From Paracoccus sp. MA (lineage in GTDB: Bacteria; Pseudomonadota; Alphaproteobacteria; Rhodobacterales; Rhodobacteraceae): a stretch of DNA of 64,000 nucleotides. Position 1 is the stretch's first letter. Each line of letters opens with the position of its first letter. Below the pieces are notes generated by a model that did no database searches, was not told the origin of the DNA, and saw only the letters and a list, made by a program, of their open reading frames with translations. The stretch lies in the NCBI RefSeq assembly GCF_020990385.1, contig NZ_CP087597.1, positions 643,001-707,000 of the forward strand. The letters are read 5' to 3'. Positions 49,974-59,127 of the stretch are shown in pieces. The position numbers were made by a program, and so were the translations under genes.

Positions 49974-50047
49974 ACTGCTCGATAGGTTTCTTGCCTGTAT
50001 GAAACCTGCCTCATGACTTGCGCCCGCCTCGTGCGGGCGCTTTTTTC
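49974..50047 (+). ncRNA. Candidate trans-acting small RNA, about 73 nt
   Basis: The predicted transcript has a first stem AGGTTTC/GAAACCT (49984-49990 with 50001-50007, 10-nt loop), a short single-stranded CTCATGACTT linker and a strong Rho-independent terminator. A good promoter sits at the right distance upstream. The region encodes at best 11-31-codon frames without a ribosome-binding site, so an RNA product is more likely than a peptide. It lies between the divergent peptide-binding-protein and bdhA genes. No known Rhodobacterales sRNA family was recognised. Confidence 0.65.
50020..50046 (+). terminator. Strong intrinsic terminator
   Basis: GCGCCCGC-CTCGT-GCGGGCGC, an 8-bp perfect stem with a 5-nt loop, followed by six Ts (50041-50046). 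It is the clearest Rho-independent terminator in the window and ends the small-RNA candidate. Confidence 0.9.
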
Positions 50048-50252
50048 TTGGGGATTTTGCGGCTTTTCCCGGCCGTCCGCCGTCCCGGACGGGTCCGCGC
50101 CGGCCGGGGGAATCGATCACGCGAAAAAGTGAACGGAATGTGCGGTCTTGCCGGATTCCTGCACCCCGCGGGCCCCTGGCGTCCAAGCTTGTGCGGCGCC
50201 GGCTTTTTCCCCATGCTGCGGCCGCAACAGCAACGCGGACGTGGAGGCGGCG

Positions 50253-51035
50253 ATGTTCGAGAAATTCCTTGGCGGCAAGACGGCGGTGGTGACGGGCTCC
50301 AATTCGGGGATCGGGCTTGGCATCGCGCATGAGCTGGCGCGGGCGGGCGCGGATCTCGTGCTGAACAGCTTCACCGACGCGGCCGAGGATCACGCGCTGG
50401 CCGAAAGCCTTGCCGCCGAGCATGGCGTCAAGGTGCGCTATATCCAGGCCGACATGTCCAAGGGCGCCGACTGCCGCGCCCTGATCGAGAAGGCTGGCGC
50501 CTGCGACATCCTGGTGAACAATGCCGGCATCCAGCATGTCGCGCCGATCCCGGACTTCCCGGCCGAGAAATGGGACGCGATCATCGCCATCAACCTGAGC
50601 TCCGCCTTTCACACCACGGCGGCGGCGCTGCCGCTGATGCGCCAGGCCGGCTGGGGCAGGGTGATCAACATCGCCTCGGCGCACGGTCTGACGGCCAGCG
50701 AATACAAGTCGGCCTATGTCGCGGCCAAGCACGGCATCGTCGGCCTGACCAAGGTGACGGCGCTGGAGACCGCGAAGGAGCCGATCACCTGCAACGCCGT
50801 CTGCCCCGGCTATGTGCTGACCCCCATCGTGGAAAAGCAGATCCCCGACCAGATGAAGACCCACAACATGAGCCGCGAGGAGGTGATCGCCAAGGTCATG
50901 CTGCAGCGCCAGCCCTCGGGGCAATTCGCCACGGTCGAGCAGATGGGCGGCACGGCGGTCTTCCTGTGCTCGCCGGCGGCGGAGCAGATCACCGGTACGA
51001 CGATTTCGGTCGACGGGGGGTGGACGGCGCTCTAG
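50253..51035 (+). CDS. bdhA: 3-hydroxybutyrate dehydrogenase
   Basis: Short-chain dehydrogenase that oxidises 3-hydroxybutyrate, the PHB breakdown product, to acetoacetate with NAD; 260 residues. The NAD motif is TGSNSGIGLGIA, with NNAG, and catalytic Tyr155 and Lys159 in KSAYVAAKHG. The C-terminal QITGTTISVDGGW is characteristic. GGAGG lies 6 bp before the ATG at 50253; the longer frame upstream is unlikely. It relates functionally to phaC at 20-22 kb. Confidence 0.93.
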   Translation: MFEKFLGGKTAVVTGSNSGIGLGIAHELARAGADLVLNSFTDAAEDHALAESLAAEHGVKVRYIQADMSKGADCRALIEKAGACDILVNNAGIQHVAPIPDFPAEKWDAIIAINLSSAFHTTAAALPLMRQAGWGRVINIASAHGLTASEYKSAYVAAKHGIVGLTKVTALETAKEPITCNAVCPGYVLTPIVEKQIPDQMKTHNMSREEVIAKVMLQRQPSGQFATVEQMGGTAVFLCSPAAEQITGTTISVDGGWTAL

Positions 51036-51055
51036 GCGCCGCCCCGACCCGCTGG

Positions 51056-52042
51056 TCACATCTCCAGTTCCGGCCCGGAATATTCGGTCGAGACCGCGAT
51101 CTCTCCCTTTACGATCTGCTCGCGCAGGGTGTCGATCTGGCCGCGGATCTCGGCCGGGACGGCATCGGACAGGGTCAGCGAAACCGCCTCGGGGTTTTCC
51201 AGCCCCATATGCTTGACGGTTTCGGGCTTCCATGTGCCGTCCACCAGATCCTGCACCGCCTGCACGCTGGGAATGCTGACATCGGCGATGGCCGAAGCGA
51301 TGAAGACATCGGGCTCGACCTTGGTCCAGTCGATGACATTGCCGATCTGCTTCGCGCCGGCTGCGCGCATGGCGTCGGTGGCGCCCTGGCGGCCGGCGTT
51401 CAGCATGGTGAAGATGATGTCGGCGCCCTGGTCGGTCTGGGCCTTGGCCACCCGCGCGGCCAGTTCGGTATCGTCCTGGTTGCCGGCAAAGATCGTCAGG
51501 AATTTCGCGCCGGGCCTGGTATGCATCAGCCCGTTGTAGAAGCCGCCGCGCCCCTTCAGCCCCGGCGTCACCCGGATGCCTGAGATGTGGCCGACCACGC
51601 CGGACTGCGTCAACAGCCCCGCGGCCGCGCCGCCGAGCCAGGCGCTGTGCTCCTGCAGCACTTCGTAGCTCGACAGGTTCGGTCCGGTGACGCCGCCCTG
51701 GACCACGACGAAGGGAATCTCCGGGAACTCGGCTGCGACGGCCCTGGCGGCCTCGTTGTTCTGGCCGCCATGGGCGATGACCATGTCGGGGGTTTTCCGG
51801 GCCAGGGTGCGCAGCGCCTCTTCCAGCTGGTCCTGTTCCGGCTGCACCTGATCGATATAGGCGATCTGTGCGCCGAACTGCTTCTCGATCTTCAGAAGGC
51901 CGTTATAGCCGGCCTCCATGAAACCGTTATCGTCGATCTTGCCTGGAATGAGCATGGCGATCGAAAGCGTGCCGTCCTGGGCGTGGCTGGCGCCGCTCGC
52001 CAGAAGCGAGGCGGCCAAAGCCAGCCGAATTGTCGTATTCAT
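51056..52042 (-). CDS. BMP-family periplasmic substrate-binding protein
   Basis: Basic membrane protein/PnrA-like binding protein, typically for nucleosides; 328 residues. It has a Sec signal ending ASGASHAQDG rather than a lipobox. Family landmarks are MLIPGKIDDNGFMEAGYNGL, PEIPFVVVQGG and AGAKQIGNVIDW. No transport genes adjoin, so it is an orphan binding protein here or uses a distant ABC system. It converges on bdhA with a 20-bp gap. Confidence 0.88.
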   Translation of the reverse strand: MNTTIRLALAASLLASGASHAQDGTLSIAMLIPGKIDDNGFMEAGYNGLLKIEKQFGAQIAYIDQVQPEQDQLEEALRTLARKTPDMVIAHGGQNNEAARAVAAEFPEIPFVVVQGGVTGPNLSSYEVLQEHSAWLGGAAAGLLTQSGVVGHISGIRVTPGLKGRGGFYNGLMHTRPGAKFLTIFAGNQDDTELAARVAKAQTDQGADIIFTMLNAGRQGATDAMRAAGAKQIGNVIDWTKVEPDVFIASAIADVSIPSVQAVQDLVDGTWKPETVKHMGLENPEAVSLTLSDAVPAEIRGQIDTLREQIVKGEIAVSTEYSGPELEM

Positions 52043-52162
52043 CCTGTTCGCTGTCCTTTATCGGCTTCGGGTTCCGACAGGGGAAGTCTTGGATGACGTC
52101 GCGTCAACGCACAGGAATTTGAGGCTGTCGCAACGAAATAATGAAAATCGTCGCAACTCGGT

Positions 52163-53068
52163 TCACCCCCAGACCGCCTCGAACTCGCGCCACTCGCCCT
52201 TGCTCATGCCGCTGTTCTCCTGCGTGACCTCTTCGCCCGCCAGCCGGCGGCGCAAGACCTCGACGCCCCTGGCGGAAAGCTGCACCCCGCCCAGCCGGTA
52301 ATCCTCGAAGGCGGCATAGGCGAAGGGCACCCAGTCCCGGACGATGCCGCAGATGGCCTCGGCATAGGCGCGGATCTCGTATTGCGCATGGGCATCGGCG
52401 CGCAGGCGCAGGAAATGGAACAGATTGTGCAGGTCCACCTTCCAATACCATTGCGTATAGACATTCGCCGGCAGGTTCATGCGGGCAAGCTCACGCGCCA
52501 GACCCTGCTGGCCTTCCTGGCTCAGCATCGCCTCGTAATGGTCATAGCTGCGCATCGCGTCCTCGCGCAGCAGGTCCAGGACGCGGGCGGCCTCGTCGCC
52601 CTCCAGGACCTGGCCGCGGCCCTGGTTGTTCACCGTCGATTGCGCGGCGAGGTGCTCGGGCGCCGGGATGTAGAATTCGCGGTCCAGGATCGAGTAGCGC
52701 GCCGAATATTCGTTCACGTTGGCGGTGCGGTGGCGGATCCATTGCCGGGCGACGAAGACCGGCAGCTTGACGTGGAACTTGACCTCGCACATCTCGAAGG
52801 GGGTTGAGTGCCAGTGCCGCATCAGATAGCGGATCAACCCCTCGTCGTTGCTGACCGACTTGGTGCCGCGGCCATAGCTCACGCGCGCGGCCTGGGTGAT
52901 CGCGCCGTCGTCGCCCATGTAGTCGATGACCCGCACCAGCCCGTGGTCCAGCACCGGATGCGCCTTGTAGAGATGACGCTCCATCCCCTCGGAGACGGCG
53001 CGCAGGGTGGGGCGCGGGTGGGCGCGCAACTCGTCGATCTCGGCCTGTTGTTCGGGGGTCAGGGGCAT
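52163..53068 (-). CDS. thyX: Flavin-dependent thymidylate synthase
   Basis: Makes dTMP from dUMP with methylenetetrahydrofolate and reduced FAD; 301 residues. The ThyX signature [15 protein letters not shown] is intact. The start at 53068 has AAGGA 7 bp upstream; in-frame ATGs at 53095 and 53122 lack one. ThyX replaces ThyA in many Rhodobacterales. Confidence 0.95.
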   Translation of the reverse strand: MPLTPEQQAEIDELRAHPRPTLRAVSEGMERHLYKAHPVLDHGLVRVIDYMGDDGAITQAARVSYGRGTKSVSNDEGLIRYLMRHWHSTPFEMCEVKFHVKLPVFVARQWIRHRTANVNEYSARYSILDREFYIPAPEHLAAQSTVNNQGRGQVLEGDEAARVLDLLREDAMRSYDHYEAMLSQEGQQGLARELARMNLPANVYTQWYWKVDLHNLFHFLRLRADAHAQYEIRAYAEAICGIVRDWVPFAYAAFEDYRLGGVQLSARGVEVLRRRLAGEEVTQENSGMSKGEWREFEAVWG

Positions 53069-53224
53069 GGCGGAATCCTTCGTGCTGTTGGGCATATCTT
53101 GTGGCACCGACGGGTGATTCAATCAACCGGCAGTATGGGCGCCGCAGGTGCAGCCAATCGTCCCACATTGCGGTCAGGCCGCCGGCATGCCAGTCTGGCG
53201 GCGACGAAAGGGAAAGGGATGACG

Positions 53225-53653
53225 ATGAAGGTCCGCTATCTGCACACCATGGTCCGCGTGCTCGATCTCGAAAAGACGATGGCGTTCTTCCGCCTGCTCG
53301 GGCTTGAGGAGACGCGGCGCATCGACAATGAGAAGGGGCGCTTCACCTTGGTCTTCATGGCGCCGCCCGGCCAGCCGGAATGCCCGGTCGAACTGACCTG
53401 GAACTGGGACGGGGACGAGGGCCTGCCCTCGGACAGCCGGCATTTCGGCCATCTCGCCTATCGGGTCGAGAACATCTACGAGATGTGCCAGAAGCTGATG
53501 GATGCGGGCGTGACCATCAACCGGCCGCCGCGCGACGGGCACATGGCCTTCGTGCGCAGCCCCGACAACATCTCGATCGAGCTGCTGCAGGAAGGCGAGC
53601 ATCTGCCGCCGCAGGAACCCTGGGCCAGCATGGAGAATACCGGCCACTGGTAG
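53225..53653 (+). CDS. gloA: Lactoylglutathione lyase (glyoxalase I)
   Basis: Isomerises the methylglyoxal-glutathione adduct to S-lactoylglutathione; 142 residues. Metal ligands follow the pattern His7, Glu in VELTWNW, His in FGHLAY and Glu in SIELLQ. The start at 53225 has GGAAAGGG about 7 bp upstream, and the ATG six bases earlier is too close to it. A large inverted repeat follows the stop. Confidence 0.93.
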   Translation: MKVRYLHTMVRVLDLEKTMAFFRLLGLEETRRIDNEKGRFTLVFMAPPGQPECPVELTWNWDGDEGLPSDSRHFGHLAYRVENIYEMCQKLMDAGVTINRPPRDGHMAFVRSPDNISIELLQEGEHLPPQEPWASMENTGHW

Positions 53654-53762
53654 GCGCCGGCCCGCAAGCGCAAAGCGCCGCGCGGATGGCGCGGCCCTGT
53701 CGCTTGGCGGCCGCTCTTTCCCGCGGCGGCCCGCCTTTTCGCGCGGTAGCTGTGCCGCCAGG

Positions 53763-53842
53763 ATCATGCCCGGCCCGACGCCCCCAGGATCGGCCGGCGG
53801 GAAGAGGCCCCTTGGGCCGATTCGCGTCGGGCCGGGCATGAT
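53763..53842. repeat. 80-bp inverted repeat with nested stem between gloA and the marR-type gene
   Basis: Left arm ATCATGCCCGGCCCGACGC (53763-53781) is the exact reverse complement of 53824-53842: 19 bp, no mismatch. Inside it ATCGGCC (53789-53795) pairs with GGCCGAT (53815-53821). Partial pairing extends outward. The two flanking genes converge on it. It may be a bidirectional terminator, a structured RNA or a small mobile element. Confidence 0.8.
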
Positions 53843-53890
53843 GGCGCGGCCGGGCCATGCATCCCGGCGGCGCGTTCGGCAGCGGCGCTT

Positions 53891-54406
53891 TCAGTAGATG
53901 TAGCGGATCTGTTCCGCCCAGAAGCGTTCGACCCGCCGCCATTGCAGGTTCACCGTCTCGATGGGCGGATCGTCGAGCACGCCGGACAGGTCCAGCCCCT
54001 CGGCATGGCGCATGAACAGCCGCGCCACGCAATCGCGCACCTCCTGCCCGGCGGGGGTCAGCCGCACGCGGACCGAGCGGCGGTCCATCTCGCAGCGCTC
54101 GTGATGGACATAGCCCAGCTCGACCAGCTTCTTGAGATTGTAGGACACGTTCGAGCCCTGATACATCCCGCGCGAGCGCAACTCGCCCGCCGTCACCTCG
54201 GAGGTGCCGAGATTGTAGATCAGCAGCGCCTGCACCGGCGTCAGCTCGGACCGGCCCAGCCGCTCGAATTCGTCCTTGACCAGATCCAGCAGAAGCCGGT
54301 GCAGACGCTCGAGCATCTGCAGGCTTTCCAGATAAGCCTCGGTCCGGCCGGTCCGCGGCATGGGCCGCAGGGCGGGCACCGTTTGGGCAGAGCTGCGCTG
54401 TTGCAT
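53891..54406 (-). CDS. MarR-family winged-helix regulator (LdtR-like)
   Basis: 171 residues. The winged-helix region is about 50-125, with ELTPVQALLIYNLG, ELRSRGMYQGSNVSYNLKKL (recognition helix) and DRRSVRVRLTPAG (wing). The N-terminal helix AYLESLQMLERLHRLLLDLVK and this arrangement resemble LdtR, an alphaproteobacterial regulator of cell-wall L,D-transpeptidases and stress tolerance; that assignment is from pattern similarity only. The Shine-Dalgarno before the ATG is modest (GGAA). Confidence 0.82.
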   Translation of the reverse strand: MQQRSSAQTVPALRPMPRTGRTEAYLESLQMLERLHRLLLDLVKDEFERLGRSELTPVQALLIYNLGTSEVTAGELRSRGMYQGSNVSYNLKKLVELGYVHHERCEMDRRSVRVRLTPAGQEVRDCVARLFMRHAEGLDLSGVLDDPPIETVNLQWRRVERFWAEQIRYIY

Positions 54407-54497
54407 ATGCGGGTTCCGTTGATGGCCTCGTTTCCGCCACCATGCCGCATATTTCCCAATCTTCGGTTAATCCCGGCGCGGTTCGCTAAAATTGCGG

Positions 54498-56052
<1,555 letters not shown>

Positions 56053-56075
56053 AGATGCAGTCCTGAAAATGGGTA

Positions 56076-56096
56076 GAGGCGGGTATGTCCCGCCTC
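56076..56096 (+). terminator. Hairpin after the aminotransferase gene
   Basis: GAGGCGGG-TATGT-CCCGCCTC, an 8-bp perfect stem 24 bp after the stop codon. It lacks a T-run. The following 150 bp up to the tail-protein gene are noticeably AT-richer than the surroundings and contain no supported gene. Confidence 0.5.
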
Positions 56097-56250
56097 ATCC
56101 ATGTCTCCGGATGATTCGAACAGCACCTTACGACTTGAGACTGAACAGCGACTCGCGACGCATATCTCGCGCTTGGCTACCTGTGACGATCAAAGACCGC
56201 CTTCGACGGAAAAATCCTAGCATGCAGCCGGCTGTTGCCAAAGCGTTTTT

Positions 56251-59103
56251 CTAGCTGATCGCCACGCCGGCGGCGACGACATAGGCGCGCAGCGTGTCGG
56301 GCGCGGCATTGTCGCGCAGCCGCCAGATCCCCGCCCGGGCCTCGCGCAGGGCGGGGATCACCGCGAAGCCGTTGGTCAGCTGTGCGGCGCGGTTTTCGGA
56401 CCAGACCAGTTGATCGCCGCGCCAGCCGAACTGGCAAAAGCCGAAATGCGGGGAAGGCAGGCCGCCCCGAAGCGGCTGGTCCTCGCCCAGCACGCTGTTC
56501 TGGCTGGCCAGCAGCCGGTCGCCATGGCCCATGAACAGGCCGAAGGCCGGGGTGGCGGTGCTGGCCGGGCGCAGCAGGATGGTGTTGCCGTTGACAAGCG
56601 CATGGCGGATGGCATTGCCCGGCCGGTGGTCGCGCCAGCGCGGCGGCACCTCGTCCCGCGCAGACGAGGCGGCGATGCGGATGCCGCAATCGGCGCCCTC
56701 GATGCGATTGCCGCTGACCTGCGCCTCTTCGACGGCGGGGCCGGCGATGCAGATGGCCTCGCCGATATAGGCGTCTGCCGCGGTGCGAAAGATCTCGGGG
56801 CGCAGCAGCCGCAGCGGCCGGCCGTTGAAGACGACCCGGCCCTGGTTCGCCGCCGCCTCGGTGATCAGGTTCGAGATGCGCCGCCGCATCTCGGCCGGCT
56901 CGGTGATGCGGCCGCGCGCGCCGCCCGGGGCCAGCGTCGCCAGCAGCCGCAGCACCTCGGGATCGCCGCGCAGGATCACCGTGCCGCGGCGGTAAAGCGG
57001 CACCTCGCCCAGCGAGCCGCCGAAGATCAGCTCGGGGAGCGAGATCGGCCGGCCCTGCAGCTGTCGCCCGTCGGTCTGATAGGCCGTCAGGTCGGGCTGC
57101 ACGTCAAGGCTGCTGAAGCGCAGCAGGCCCCGGCGGATCCGCGCCAGAATGCGACGGTCGGTCGCCAGCCGCAGCGCCGCGCTGCCTTCGCGGCCGGGCA
57201 GCGGGACGAAGCTGTTGTCCTGCACGACCGCACGCCAGGCGCCGACGATCAGCAGGCCGATCTGCGCCTGGCCGACCTTGAAGGCGCAGTCGCGCACCCG
57301 CACCTCCTGCCGCCGTCCCAGCGCGCCGATGCTGGCGATGCAGGCCGAAGCGCGGTCCGGCCCCGGCCGGCAGCGCGCCCGCACCCGCTCGACGCTGATG
57401 TCGCCGCAGCCCAGCATGGTCAGCGCGCCATGGCGGCCGCCGCGCCGCCCGCCATCGCCGTTGGGCCCGCCATTGACCGACAGGTCCGCGACCCGCACCG
57501 AGGCGCAGCCCCGGAACAGCAGCGCCGCCTCGCCCTCGGCGACCGAGACCACGGTCTGCGGCCCGGTGCCCTGCACGATGACATGGCCCAGCCGCTCAAG
57601 GCGCAGCGTCTGCTGCAGCTGGAAATTCCCGCCGGTCAGGCACAGCCGGATGCTCTGGCCGGGGCGCAGCGCCTCGACGGCGGCGCGCAGCTCGTCGCGG
57701 TTGCGCACCAGCGCCGTGCAAAGCCCTTGGCCCGAGCGGCCGGCCAGCGCCTCGATCGCCTCCTGCACGGTCTCGGCGCCCAGCCCGGTGGCGCTGTCGT
57801 CATAGCCGACATCCTCGGCCTGCAGGCAGGTCAGCGCCGGGAAGGTGGCGCGCAGGTCGATCACCTGCGCGATGCCGTCGCCCGCGCGCCGCGCCAGCGC
57901 CAGCGGCACCCGCCGCACGCCCCAGGTCATCGGCGGCACCGCTTCGTCCGCCGCGCCGGGATAGGGCGGCCAGACCACCGCGCCGGTGGCGGCGCGGGCC
58001 TCGAACATCCAGGCGTCGCCCGCGACATAGCTGCCATCGGTGAAGGCGACCTGCACGCCGCGCTCCAGCAGGGTCGGCGCGCCCGTCAGCGGCAGGCCGA
58101 GCGCCGAGGCGCCGCCATGGTCCCAGCGCCGGATACGCGGGTTCACCATCTGGTCGAAATTGCCGATGCCGGGCGAGAAGGTCGCCACGCCCTCGGTCAG
58201 GGTCATGCGGGTGAAGGTGCCTGGCCGGCCAAGCGCCGCGTCGCGGTCGTCCTGCACCTCGACCCAGCCGCCCGAGGGGAAACCCAGCGCCTCGTCCTCG
58301 CGCGCGCCCAGCAGGATGAACTCGCCGCCCTCGTTGCGGCCGAGCCGCGCGGCGACCGCGCCGTTCTCGCGCGACCAGACGAAGCGCGCCTGCGCCCGCG
58401 TGCCGCCCCGGACGATCTGGACGCGGTAAAGCTGGTTCTCCTGGCTCAGATAGCCGGCATCGGGCGGGATCAGGCAGTCGCTGTCGTCGGGCAGGTCGGC
58501 GGCGGGGGCGGTGCCGGCGCTCATCCGGCCGGTGCCGGGCCGCCAGTCGGGAAAGTCCGGGGCATGGCCGCAGCCGGCGCGCGCGACGATCTCGGCGCGC
58601 TCGGCATCGGTCAGCGTCACCGGGCGGATGGCGACGCGCCAATGCGCGCGCTCGCGCACCGCGGTATCGACGCCCGACAGCGCCGGATCGGCCAGCAGCC
58701 CGTCCTGCAGCGCCGAGACCTCATCCTTGCGCAGCTCCAGATGGATCAGCATCTCGGCGCCGTCCTGCACGATCTCGGCCAGCGGCTCCAGGTTCAGCCC
58801 GCCGCCCTGGTCGGCATAGGAGACGGGCGCCGGGTTCTCGACCCGGACGCCATCCACCCAATAGCTGCCGGCGCCGATGCCGAAGCCGCCCGCGCCGGCG
58901 GTGATGGCGAAGCCCGGCGCGGCCTTGGGCGTGCCGCCCGGCCCGATGATGCGGGCAAGCGCGCTTTCCATGCGCTCGGTCTGGATGGCCGTGTTTTCGT
59001 TCCAGTCCGAGTCGGTGTAAAGCCGGCCCTGCTGCATCAGCACGCCCGAATAGCCGCGATGCTTCGCGTTCGGGCCGCGCCAGCGTGAAAAATCTCCGGT
59101 CAT
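56251..59103 (-). CDS. DUF6519 / right-handed beta-helix tail protein
   Basis: 950 residues, last gene of the tail-like operon. The N-terminal segment, with KHRGYSGVLMQQGRLYTDSD near the start, is the pattern of DUF6519 proteins found in contractile tail-like (eCIS) loci. The middle (about 450-800) has repetitive short strands with VRVADLSVNGG and VRVRDCAFKVG turns, consistent with a pectate-lyase-like beta-helix. This suggests a fibre, spike or target-recognition component; there is no signal peptide. GAGGAGG precedes the ATG by 5 bp, and the gene lies 24 bp after the previous one. Function is inferred from context. Confidence 0.75.
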   Translation of the reverse strand: MTGDFSRWRGPNAKHRGYSGVLMQQGRLYTDSDWNENTAIQTERMESALARIIGPGGTPKAAPGFAITAGAGGFGIGAGSYWVDGVRVENPAPVSYADQGGGLNLEPLAEIVQDGAEMLIHLELRKDEVSALQDGLLADPALSGVDTAVRERAHWRVAIRPVTLTDAERAEIVARAGCGHAPDFPDWRPGTGRMSAGTAPAADLPDDSDCLIPPDAGYLSQENQLYRVQIVRGGTRAQARFVWSRENGAVAARLGRNEGGEFILLGAREDEALGFPSGGWVEVQDDRDAALGRPGTFTRMTLTEGVATFSPGIGNFDQMVNPRIRRWDHGGASALGLPLTGAPTLLERGVQVAFTDGSYVAGDAWMFEARAATGAVVWPPYPGAADEAVPPMTWGVRRVPLALARRAGDGIAQVIDLRATFPALTCLQAEDVGYDDSATGLGAETVQEAIEALAGRSGQGLCTALVRNRDELRAAVEALRPGQSIRLCLTGGNFQLQQTLRLERLGHVIVQGTGPQTVVSVAEGEAALLFRGCASVRVADLSVNGGPNGDGGRRGGRHGALTMLGCGDISVERVRARCRPGPDRASACIASIGALGRRQEVRVRDCAFKVGQAQIGLLIVGAWRAVVQDNSFVPLPGREGSAALRLATDRRILARIRRGLLRFSSLDVQPDLTAYQTDGRQLQGRPISLPELIFGGSLGEVPLYRRGTVILRGDPEVLRLLATLAPGGARGRITEPAEMRRRISNLITEAAANQGRVVFNGRPLRLLRPEIFRTAADAYIGEAICIAGPAVEEAQVSGNRIEGADCGIRIAASSARDEVPPRWRDHRPGNAIRHALVNGNTILLRPASTATPAFGLFMGHGDRLLASQNSVLGEDQPLRGGLPSPHFGFCQFGWRGDQLVWSENRAAQLTNGFAVIPALREARAGIWRLRDNAAPDTLRAYVVAAGVAIS

Positions 59104-59127
59104 GTCAACCTCCTCGTTCTGGGCGCG

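Noticed and set aside
49708..50016. 102-codon plus-strand frame ending just before the strong terminator, and its 31-codon tail from 49921
   Set aside because: The first two thirds are antisense to the peptide-binding-protein gene and no ribosome-binding site precedes the internal ATG. The promoter at 49939-49967 lies inside it, so a small RNA explains the terminator better.
56069..56254. 61-codon frame between the aminotransferase and the tail operon
   Set aside because: Starts with GTG-like context in a hairpin region, has no RBS and no similarity; AT-rich spacer is the simpler reading.
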